Source: Corallochytrium limacisporum (Eukaryota; Opisthokonta). From it: a stretch of 64,000 bases of DNA. The DNA lies in contig PDIP01000079.1 in the NCBI GenBank assembly GCA_002811645.1, positions 94,447 through 158,446 of the forward strand, given 5' to 3'. Shown here piece by piece: positions 34,191-42,424 of this stretch (within the stretch, counting starts at the first letter, position 1; every line of letters begins with the position of its first letter). The position numbers and the translations under genes were made by a program. A model generated the notes under the pieces. The model ran no database searches. It was given only the letters and a program-made list of their open reading frames with translations, and was not told the DNA's origin.

Positions 34191-34865
34191 ATGCCCAGCC
34201 CAACAAAGAATCTGAATTCCTACACGGTCAAGGAGCTGCAGGAGATGCTCCGCGAGCAGAACTTGAGCACCTCGGGAAAGAAGAAGGAACTGATCGCACG
34301 CCTGGAGAAGGCTGAGTTGAATGCCGCCGCCGCCACTCCCTACCGTGCCGAAAAAGAGATTGAATTCGAAGACGATGATGACGACGACGAGATCGAGTTC
34401 ACTTCTCCTACCGGTCTCATCGCAATCGACGACGACGACTTCGGTGACATGAGCCCCCTGCGCAACAGCCACCGCATCGCTCAGTTGCTGGTCACTGCTG
34501 AAATTCTGCTGGTCTTCGCTTATGTCCCGGCCGCCTTCAAAAGTCTGGAGTTCCCTATGCAGCACATCGAAAAGTTCACTGACCAGACCTACGGACAGAC
34601 CTGTCTCGAATACTTTACCATCCTGTTCCTGCTGCCTCTCATGGTTGGCGTCTTCATCAACCTAGACGAGTACGACGCCTCTCCTGTCTGCATCTTCGTC
34701 TTCGGTATTGCCCGAACTCTTGTCTTCTACGTGATCAAGCCCAGTGTTCTTAGCACCGTTCTGAACCCTGAGTGGTACCTGTTGGCTTCTGCAATTATGG
34801 TTTTGTGTGCTATGTGGGACAACCAGAAGGCTATTCTGGCAGGACTTCGGGGAACTGAGATTTGA
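34191..34865 (+). CDS. SAP-domain integral membrane protein
   Basis: A 224-residue protein joining a nucleic-acid-binding type domain to a membrane region. Residues 9-43 (YTVKELQEMLREQNLSTSGK then KKELIARLEKAEL) are a good SAP helix-extended-helix motif with the expected Leu, Gly and Lys positions. Two acidic patches follow (58-69 and 80-83). Four hydrophobic segments then fit membrane helices: about 96-116, 141-158, 165-183 and 195-209. The ATG at 34191, after an A-rich leader, is preferred over upstream ATGs because the SAP domain begins at once. Base use is strongly biased, suggesting high expression. By analogy with LEM/HeH proteins of the inner nuclear membrane it could tether chromatin, but SAP-like domains also occur in proteins that bind RNA or organelle DNA. 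I know no named family with this layout. Confidence 0.88.
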   Translation: MPSPTKNLNSYTVKELQEMLREQNLSTSGKKKELIARLEKAELNAAAATPYRAEKEIEFEDDDDDDEIEFTSPTGLIAIDDDDFGDMSPLRNSHRIAQLLVTAEILLVFAYVPAAFKSLEFPMQHIEKFTDQTYGQTCLEYFTILFLLPLMVGVFINLDEYDASPVCIFVFGIARTLVFYVIKPSVLSTVLNPEWYLLASAIMVLCAMWDNQKAILAGLRGTEI

Positions 34866-36047
34866 AGGGTGTATCTAGCATATCAACATCAATCTTTAAA
34901 CCGGGAACCGTTGGAACGAGTGACCAAAACTCCCCGCTATAGGAAAAAAGACTTTAAAAACAAAGCATTACATTTCATCAATCTGTTCGGGATTGGCACC
35001 TATACCGTATCATTACAATCACTTGACGTGTTTACCAGCTGGTCGCCCTTGCATGTTGAAACATGGTCAGAGCATTGCAATCGTCGGGCGTCCCGATTCG
35101 AAAATGGACCCCCGTCTGATTTGCGCAGCCCCACTGCTTGAACCTCTGGTACTTGCAGCAGTGCACTACATTTCCCATACACGCTGGCCGGAGTAGTACT
35201 TTCACTATTGAACTGCCTAAAATCGCCCATAAGTCTGAACCCCCCTCCCCGCGGGGGCGCATTAGCGGCAGTGGCACGGTAACCCCCCTCCGCGGAACGC
35301 GAATGCGGTGCGCAGAGTTTGACCTCATTTCCAGCGACTCCGCCCACCGCGCATTTTTTTTACGAAGCATGCGAGGGTATAGGCCTCAGCCCCTACACGC
35401 GTAATTGCCGACTAAACTCTTGTACAATCGTACTTTCTTCGTATAGCACATCCGCGAGGTTTTCCACAGGGGCTAACCGACAGTGAGCCTACGGGACTGG
35501 ATTCCTTGCACTGTTGAAGACTTTGCTACCTGCATTTTCATGCCGTGCGCAGTCAATGGCCAGTGTGCTTTACCCAATTTGAATAGAAAAATTAGGTTAG
35601 CTTTTCGATACTGTCGAAGTTTTGCATCGGCAGACGTGAGCATTCAAATTTTCCGTAGAAATTGTAAGGAAGCACGCCTGTCTCTCCCGTCCCTAAATCA
35701 CTCACCAGTGAGGCGGTCTGGCAGAATGGTCGTGCTCGTAGGCGAACGACAGGAAGGGAAAGAAAGAGGGTGAAACGGCCGGGGGGGGAGGGGGGGAAGG
35801 GACCAAGTGGAGCCAGATTGGAAGACTGTTGGTACCGCATAGTTTGTCAACCCAGCCCTATATGGATGAAAGGTCTAATACTTTCGATGACGGAGCAAAA
35901 CATTGAAGTTTCTGTTCTTCGACAAATAGTGATGGTTAGAGTGCATAATGGTATTAAACGACACACATGCATCATTGATCCATAGGATTTGGAACCCGTG
36001 GTCATGTGCGATTGATCTGCATTATTGACGTTTAAAGAATTTCAGTG
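34866..36047. other. Intergenic region, 1.2 kb
   Basis: No gene seen. Short ORFs overlap on both strands. A G-rich run occurs at 35778-35798. Confidence 0.5.
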
Positions 36048-36959
36048 ATGTTGGGCCTGTATACTATCACGACAGTGATTCAGACTCTTGTCGATACCGA
36101 TGGCGATGGAGAAGCCAACACTTTGAACAAGATCATCCTCGGTTCCATCCTTGGTCTGGCAATAATATGGTATCAGTCATCGGTAGAAAAGCCCAGTACC
36201 AGCATAAAGAGTCTTGAATTTGATGTGAAATACCAGAATAGCGTACCTGTAAAGAAGATCGATGTGAAGGACCTTAAGAAGCCCTCTGTGAAGGAACTCA
36301 AGACTCTCTCCGCGAAAGACGACAAAGTTGTCAGGTTTGAAAGGGTCAACGCCAAGCTCGACCAGACCTGGGGTGAGCTGGTCCAGTGGTTCGATGACCC
36401 TACTTTCAATGAGTCCACGACCAAGAACGGTACGAGGGTCGCTAGCAAGCTTGTTGATGATACTGGTATTCCAATTTTGCGCGTCAAGACCTTGCTCCCT
36501 CAGTATAAGCCTGAAGAGATCATCAACATGCTATGGAACGCTGACACAGCGACAACCAAAATCATGGAGCCTGATTTCCTGGAGCGGAACAATTTGGAAC
36601 AGTCCGAGAACCTGACTATCGCACACCAGGTCATCAAGACCCCCATGATCATTGCCAATCGTGACAACGTTTGTAGCCTTACTCGTCGTCAACAAGGCAA
36701 CACTGTCGCTATGGTGTCTCGGAGCTGTGATGACATTTACAACGGATGTCCTGCAGGATACAAAGGATGTGCTCGGGCAACCCTGATTCGCGGATGTTTT
36801 GCAGCACGCCCAGCTTCTGGTGGTGGTTCCGAAATAGTGCGCATGGTCCAGTCAGATGCCGGTGGCAGTATCCCAAAGTCGTTGGTCAGCGCTATGAGTG
36901 CCAAGTGGGTTGCACAGGTGGAGAACCTCCCCAAGGCAATGAAAGCCAACGGGTATTAA
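36048..36959 (+). CDS. Membrane-anchored START-domain lipid-transfer protein
   Basis: A 303-residue protein with one N-terminal membrane helix (about 28-43) followed by a linker and a START domain (about 85-297). START features are visible: the helix NAKLDQTWGELVQWFDDP, the strand VASKLVDDTGIPILRVK, then DNVCSLTRRQQGNTVAMVSR, RATLIRGCFAARPAS, and the C-terminal lid helix SLVSAMSAKWVAQVENLPKA. START domains bind a single lipid or sterol, and membrane anchoring suggests work at a contact site. Before the membrane helix lies VDTDGDGEAN (15-24), which resembles the DxDxDG part of a calcium-binding loop but lacks the usual acidic residue at position 12. The frame also runs one codon upstream through GTG; the ATG at 36048 is the proper start. 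Confidence 0.86.
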   Translation: MLGLYTITTVIQTLVDTDGDGEANTLNKIILGSILGLAIIWYQSSVEKPSTSIKSLEFDVKYQNSVPVKKIDVKDLKKPSVKELKTLSAKDDKVVRFERVNAKLDQTWGELVQWFDDPTFNESTTKNGTRVASKLVDDTGIPILRVKTLLPQYKPEEIINMLWNADTATTKIMEPDFLERNNLEQSENLTIAHQVIKTPMIIANRDNVCSLTRRQQGNTVAMVSRSCDDIYNGCPAGYKGCARATLIRGCFAARPASGGGSEIVRMVQSDAGGSIPKSLVSAMSAKWVAQVENLPKAMKANGY

Positions 36960-37210
36960 ACTAAACGACCATGTTGAACATTACATCTATACGTGTCTAT
37001 CATTATCCCGGTCAGCATCTCCTAACAGACACCCTTCCTTCTTTTGTTCCAAAACCGCTCTGAACATGTCCAGCTTCCGTGCCCACCTACCGATGGTCTG
37101 GGTAGCCACCACAGTCCGAATGAAGAGCACATCACTAGGCAAAGCCAAATTGATCAATGAGTCGCTCCACAGCCCGGTCCCCCCTCCTTCGGGGAAAAAG
37201 AGAAGGGGGG

Positions 37211-37211
37211 G

Positions 37212-37239
<28 letters not shown>
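37211..37239. repeat. GA microsatellite
   Basis: About fourteen uninterrupted GA units following a G run. Confidence 0.9.
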
Positions 37240-37242
<3 letters not shown>

Positions 37243-37710
37243 GGGTAACGGGGTTGCACCAGTCTCCTCCAACCGCTTCTCCAGGGTCTGCACCGGGCCC
37301 AAAAACACGACGTATGGTTGCGCAAGACTTGAAATCTGGTTGACTCGACTTTGGCATTGTTTTCTAGTACATTTAGTACAGAGGCATGGATGGCTTAAGC
37401 GAGTTCAACTTTGCGAGAGAAATGGCAGTAGGCGAGTACCGAAAAAGTTGGGGGCATTGATGGCAGGTGCTTCGGTATATTTCGTTATGCAAAGCAAACA
37501 ACCAAGGGGTAGGCGGCGTGATCAACACCAACGGTGTACAATTGCGAGGGGAGAATGCCCTCATTCCGAGCAAGGCGGATTTCCGTGGTCTGACAACCTT
37601 GCATCCTTCGACAACACAGTGGGAAGGCGGTTGACCTTGTCTTTGGGGTTCGACTATTCAAAGTTATGGCTTCACTGACGTAGGCGAACGAAATGTAGCC
37701 TGGCTGTTCG

Positions 37711-38049
37711 ATGCGCTACCCATTAAATGCGGTGGTGATGGCTGATTCGCAAGCCATTAGCCATGGCAGCAGTGACAAAGCACAACAGAGTCTGAACCTA
37801 TTCCACACACCGGCGTTTGTGCCGATGATGCTACCAAGTCCGAAACGTCACAGACCTACTGTCACGCCCGCAAACCTCAAGCAGCATAAGCTGACGGTAA
37901 GAGTATCCCAATGGATGGTCCAATTACCTATGCAATGCGTGTGCAGTGATGGTGTTGTGCAGACGGTGGCAGTCAGACAGCTGTATAACGAAGATGTTGT
38001 CGCCCCGTTCACTGATACGCACAAGCCTATGTATGCCTGGCCATACTAA
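37711..38049 (+). CDS. Possible small hypothetical protein
   Basis: An ATG-to-stop frame of 112 codons with non-repetitive composition, including a Pro/Lys patch (PSPKRHRPTVTPANLKQHK). An internal Met (residue 10) would give a more ordinary start, MADSQAIS. There are no motifs, no known relative and no supporting neighbour, and a chance ORF of this size is quite possible in 64 kb. Confidence 0.22.
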   Translation: MRYPLNAVVMADSQAISHGSSDKAQQSLNLFHTPAFVPMMLPSPKRHRPTVTPANLKQHKLTVRVSQWMVQLPMQCVCSDGVVQTVAVRQLYNEDVVAPFTDTHKPMYAWPY

Positions 38050-38582
38050 CGTGCTTCACCACCATGTCCATGAGCGTACGAAAAATTGCGAAACAGGTTC
38101 TCCACTGACCTTCCCAACACCCTAAAGGCGGCATGAAGTGCTCCTGTTCCATTTGCCCCGCACCTAGGGAAGACGGCCACCCAGTGGGCGTGCATACTCT
38201 GTCCTACAGGTCTTGCCCAAAGGGTAGTCACCTGTGAAGCGGCGGTCTACTTGTTTCAACGCTACACCCGGCGAGAGAGAAGTGTTGACCTGGAGCTCGC
38301 TTGGTCACAACAACGACATTTGATCCGGCGGAAGGATGTGTGCCAATTTTGAAGAAAACAATCATAGCTAGATAAATACAAAGAGTATCGGTTGTAAAGA
38401 CAGGCGGAGTACAAGGGTAGTAGAAGGAGGTATTGACCGCGGAGAGCGAAGCTTTCAGTGTCTCCAGGACCGCCGACCGCAGCTCATTGAGGGATATTGA
38501 TCACCACCTCTCTCTCCTTTTGGGAAGTTTTCTCCATATACTGTCACGCCCGTGTGATGATGCTGTCCACGCTAGAAGAATT

Positions 38583-38668
38583 GGAGGAAAATGTTTAGTC
38601 CCCCCCCCCCCCATCCCTCCGTGCTGGAGGAAAATGTTTAGCCCCCCCCCCCCCCATCCCTCCGTGCT
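38583..38668. repeat. 43-bp tandem duplication containing a C run
   Basis: Units 38583-38625 and 38626-38668 are the same length and differ only around one T/C position at the start of the C run. Each consists of GGAGGAAAATGTTTAG, a C run, and ATCCCTCCGTGCT. Confidence 0.93.
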
Positions 38669-39046
38669 GCGTTTGTGGCTCCCTTACGGTGGGTCAGGGA
38701 ACCAGGAAAGGACAAAAATAGCGCAACGTCACATCACGGGCAAAAAGACTAGCCTAGCCATCACACACCCCAAGACCTGGAGAGCTGGTGTAAGCGCGCC
38801 ACGCAAAAAATCGCAAAAAAAAAAAATGGAAAAAAAACTCCATCTTTCCTTTCTCCCCGTGTGGCCGTGGCTGTGCTTCCCGGGCTTGAGAGTGTGGCGT
38901 TGTGCGGTGCGGGGAGTGGCTGATGTTGGATTTCCGACGATGGGCCAATTCTCACGCGATGGCGCATCCTCCGGTCGTTCATAAACGGAGCCCAACAAAA
39001 GAGGATCTGCGAAGAAAGTTCACAGATTTTGTAGGAGCAACTGCAA

Positions 39047-39096
39047 CGACAACAAAAAAACTGGTACTCATCGACAACAAAAAAACTGGTACTCTT
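39047..39096. repeat. 25-bp tandem duplication
   Basis: Units 39047-39071 and 39072-39096 are identical except for the second-to-last base. Each starts CGACAACAAAAAAAC. Confidence 0.93.
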
Positions 39097-39814
39097 GGTT
39101 CGCACACATCCCCTGGGGGGGGGGGACAACCCGTGGGCGGAACAAGAGCCGATAGGCTCTCCAGATACGGCGCCAATTCTGAGGGATATACCGGAGGTAC
39201 TGGTTCTCACCACACATGAAACAATGATTTAGGGCTTATGGGGTTCCCTTTGGCCGTGTTTACGTGCGCGTAAGATGGCCGGGGGAAGAAAGCGACCAAC
39301 CGTCATCAATCATCCTATCATCTCCTTAGGCGCCCTCCCATATGTAATGACCAGTGGATACATGTGCGTGATGTGTGTGTGTGACAACCGCATCGACAAT
39401 CACACACAGCAGCTGTGACCGTGGTACCCCTTTACTAAAACACCCTGAATCAGCACCAAAGGACCCATTGTCACGTCGTCGTGTGTACTGCGCCCTAAAC
39501 CCCCGACCTCGGCCTTCCAAAAGCCGTGATAAAAGTGATTGGGAGTTTACTATAGAGAACGCTAGAAGAAAAGTTTGCCACGGAGGGAGAGTGCCGAAGG
39601 GAGGAGTGGGAGAGCTGCGGGGGACAAAAATAACGCTGGATTTTCGCCCGCCTCGGCTGAAAAAACACCAAAACAATACGGCATCTAATGAAGTGGTAAT
39701 AGGACTGTTGCAGGTATGTCAGAGTGCCTAGGAGATGCGTACACTGTACAGCCCCAACCTGACTTAGGTTTTCCACACTAAGAACCAAACTTGTTCGGAA
39801 TCACACAAGCAATC

Positions 39815-40750
39815 ATGGTACACAGCGCTCAGTCCCCGGCTCTGCGGAATAGCCGCTGGGCTGCCAACTCTGCCTCAGAGGCACAGCCCCCGCCTCTCAA
39901 TGAGATTCTGAAGAAGGCCGGCAAGCGTGCCATCGGTGGCGGTCTGCCTGGTGCCACTGCCATGGGTATTCAGGTCTGCTCGCTCATGTGGCTGCGTACC
40001 ACAATGAACTACCAGTACCGTCACGGAACCACCACCACGCAGGCCCTGAAGCACCTGTACGCTGAAGGCGGTATTCGCCGTTTCTACCGCGGTATCGGTC
40101 CGGCTCTGTTCCAGGGCCCTCTTTCTCGCTTCGGTGACACTGCTGCCAACAGTGGTATCCTGGCTCTGATGGACTCGTACGAGAACACTCGCGGCTTGCC
40201 CACTGCAGTAAAGACCCTGGGTGCTTCCGCTGCCGCCGCCACCTGGCGTATCTTCCTTATGCCTATCGATACTATGAAGACTATGATGCAGGTCGAGGGT
40301 TCCAAGGGTCTGGGTATGCTGCAGAACAAGATCCGCACCTCAGGTATTCGTGTCATGTGGTACGGTGCTCTTGCGGCTGCAGGTGCCACCTTCGTCGGTC
40401 ACTATCCTTGGTTCTTCACGTATAACCAACTGAACGAACTGCTGCCCAAGCCAGAGGACACTCTGTCCAAGCTGGCCCGCAATGCTTTCATCGGTTTCAA
40501 TGCTTCCGTGGTTTCGGACACTTGCTCCAACTCTATTCGTGTGATTAAGACCACTCGTCAGACCTTCGATCGCCCAGTGTCGTATATGGAAGCTGCACAG
40601 GTTGTCATCAAGCAGGACGGTCTCGCCGGTTTGTTCGGTCGGGGACTGAAGACCCGTTTCCTGGCTAACGGTATGCAGGGTCTTTTGTTCACTGTGCTCT
40701 GGAAGTATTTCGAAGAGCAGATGAACAAGCGCATGGACAAGAAGAACTGA
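39815..40750 (+). CDS. Atypical mitochondrial carrier (SLC25-like)
   Basis: A 311-residue protein of the mitochondrial carrier fold, presumably an inner-membrane metabolite carrier of unknown substrate. It has six hydrophobic segments in three repeats. Only repeat 2 keeps a clear signature, MPIDTMKTMMQ (P150, D152, K155). Repeat 1 lacks the Pro/acidic start (QVCSLMWLRTTMN). Repeat 3 reads CSNSIRVIKTTRQ, keeping the basic end but not the acidic residue. The GGIRRFYRGIGPALF and DGLAGLFGRGLKTRF stretches fit the short matrix helix and the following segment. The N-terminal 30 residues are Ser/Ala/Arg-rich. The frame opens upstream with TTG; the ATG at 39815 is the start. Codon use is strongly biased towards C-ending codons, suggesting high expression. 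Confidence 0.9.
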   Translation: MVHSAQSPALRNSRWAANSASEAQPPPLNEILKKAGKRAIGGGLPGATAMGIQVCSLMWLRTTMNYQYRHGTTTTQALKHLYAEGGIRRFYRGIGPALFQGPLSRFGDTAANSGILALMDSYENTRGLPTAVKTLGASAAAATWRIFLMPIDTMKTMMQVEGSKGLGMLQNKIRTSGIRVMWYGALAAAGATFVGHYPWFFTYNQLNELLPKPEDTLSKLARNAFIGFNASVVSDTCSNSIRVIKTTRQTFDRPVSYMEAAQVVIKQDGLAGLFGRGLKTRFLANGMQGLLFTVLWKYFEEQMNKRMDKKN

Positions 40751-41257
40751 AGTACAACATCTTAGTAACGAGAAACAAAACACACAATCACGGGCTCGCT
40801 GAAAGCGCATTTCGCACAGACGGGAAGTCCACTCTACATACATGTTCCCATCATCATGGTTCGTATTTAATGAATAGATGGTTCTACCACCAGCATCATT
40901 TTACCACGTAGTGCTTGAGTACTGCCCATGTCACTAGCTGCATGCGGAGGAGAAGTGCATACATAGATGACCACGCTCGGCCATACTCTCACAGTCCCGA
41001 TGGAATTCTAATCAATATTTAGTGGGGATATTGATCGGCTCCACAACGAAGAGCCGGCGCGGGGGATATCTCTACTTAGGTAATTTCAGAACATCTCTAC
41101 AGGTATAGAACGTAATTGGTACATGGATGTGTAATGATTATGTGTATGGTGGTGACTATTGTCATGAATTTTAAGAGACTCTACGAAATTTCTATGAAGA
41201 TGGCACCATGGAAGATGAGATGTTCGGAACATGGCGATCTAGTGTCTGCTGGTCCGT
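40751..41257. other. Intergenic region, 0.5 kb
   Basis: Between convergent stops of the carrier and the kinase. Nothing recognisable. Confidence 0.5.
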
Positions 41258-42424
41258 CTAGTGAACTTCAGACTCTTCCTTCTGGAGCATGACCTTCTGC
41301 TGCCAACGCAGATTCTTGTTGCGGTCCAGGTTGGCGACATCCACATCTTGTACCACATAGCGGTTTGCAATAATATTGTACACTCCTGCGATACGTCCGA
41401 ACGAATGCTTCTGCAATGCTTCACTGATATCCTGTCTGGAAATACCGAGCTCTTCCATCTGGGACAGCACCTCAGAGTGAGAAGGGTACACATTCTTCTG
41501 GTGCATGCCCGCAGACCTGATGAGGATGTCGTTCTTCAAAATCTTTGGCGGGGCACGCTTGGTGGGCTCAGGCACCAGCATGAGCTTTACAATGCGGCGG
41601 AAGGGCGGAGGTACCCAAGCTGGGAAGGTGTATGCTCCCTTCAATACCTTTTCCATCAACTCCCGGTGGCTGGTAGCCAAGAATGGCTTCTGACCGCAAA
41701 TAAGTTCGTACACAACAACACCTAAGGACCAAATGTCCACAGCCATGGGCAGGTAAGCCTCACGGCGGAACAGCTCTGGCGCCGCGTACGGAGGGCTACC
41801 AGGCCACTCTGTCTTCACGAATTGACCGGGCCAGCACTGTACACTCAGTCCGTAATCTACTAGTTTGGCGTTCATCTTATGATCCAGGAGAATATTCAGT
41901 GCCTTCATATCACGATGCGCAATGTTGTAGCTATGGATGTGTTCAAGAGCCAGGATAATCTGGCGAGTTAAGCGACGGACCTCCTCGAGCTTCTTCTTGC
42001 GGTCGTCAATGCTCTTGATGTATTCCCGAATGTTACCACCAGAGCACAACTCGAGGAACATATACAAAACATCCTCAGTATCGACAATCTCGTAGAGTTT
42101 GCCAATGTGCGGATGAGAAGCTGCCGGTGCTGACAGGCGCTGCAAGATGTGTACTTCGTGGAACAGAGCCTTCATGGAGCGCTGATCAAGAGCACGCTTG
42201 TTCACAATCTTTACTGCAACCTTGTCTTTGGTCAAAACATGTGTAGCTTCACGGACGACACAAAAGCCTCCGCGACCAATCATATCACCGATAATGTAGA
42301 GTCCGACCCGCTTTGGGATCTTAACTGTGTGTGGTTTCTCGTCCTTCTTCGAGCGACTGCTAGTGGCCGCGCTAGCGCCTGGACCCTGTGCAGCCATAAT
42401 TCTGTTCAGCGTTGTGGTCGCCAT
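41258..42424 (-). CDS. Protein kinase, AMPK/SNF1-related type with C-terminal UBA-like region
   Basis: A Ser/Thr kinase of 388 residues. After a short disordered N-terminus, the kinase domain (about 43-310) shows the Gly loop IGRGGFCVV (49-57), VAVK (Lys72), the helix-C acidic residue Glu90, HRDMKALN (Asp172, Lys174, Asn177), a DYG in place of DFG (190-192), PYAAPELF, and DIWSLGVVVYELICG. All catalytic residues are kept, so activity is expected. After the domain comes EVLSQMEELGISRQDISEAL followed by a GVYNIIANR segment, the wording of the UBA-like domain found in AMPK, MARK and relatives. The C-terminus is basic and short, with no KA1 domain. The nearest named group is the CAMK/AMPK-related kinases; I cannot assign an orthologue. 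Confidence 0.95.
   Translation of the reverse strand: MATTTLNRIMAAQGPGASAATSSRSKKDEKPHTVKIPKRVGLYIIGDMIGRGGFCVVREATHVLTKDKVAVKIVNKRALDQRSMKALFHEVHILQRLSAPAASHPHIGKLYEIVDTEDVLYMFLELCSGGNIREYIKSIDDRKKKLEEVRRLTRQIILALEHIHSYNIAHRDMKALNILLDHKMNAKLVDYGLSVQCWPGQFVKTEWPGSPPYAAPELFRREAYLPMAVDIWSLGVVVYELICGQKPFLATSHRELMEKVLKGAYTFPAWVPPPFRRIVKLMLVPEPTKRAPPKILKNDILIRSAGMHQKNVYPSHSEVLSQMEELGISRQDISEALQKHSFGRIAGVYNIIANRYVVQDVDVANLDRNKNLRWQQKVMLQKEESEVH

Larger units (their letters stand above)
36960..39814. other. Gene-poor region, 2.9 kb, with short tandem duplications
   Basis: No firm gene. It holds a GA microsatellite (37211-37239), two 43-bp tandem units with a C run (38583-38668), and two 25-bp tandem units (39047-39096). 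One small possible ORF is listed separately at 37711. Confidence 0.5.
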
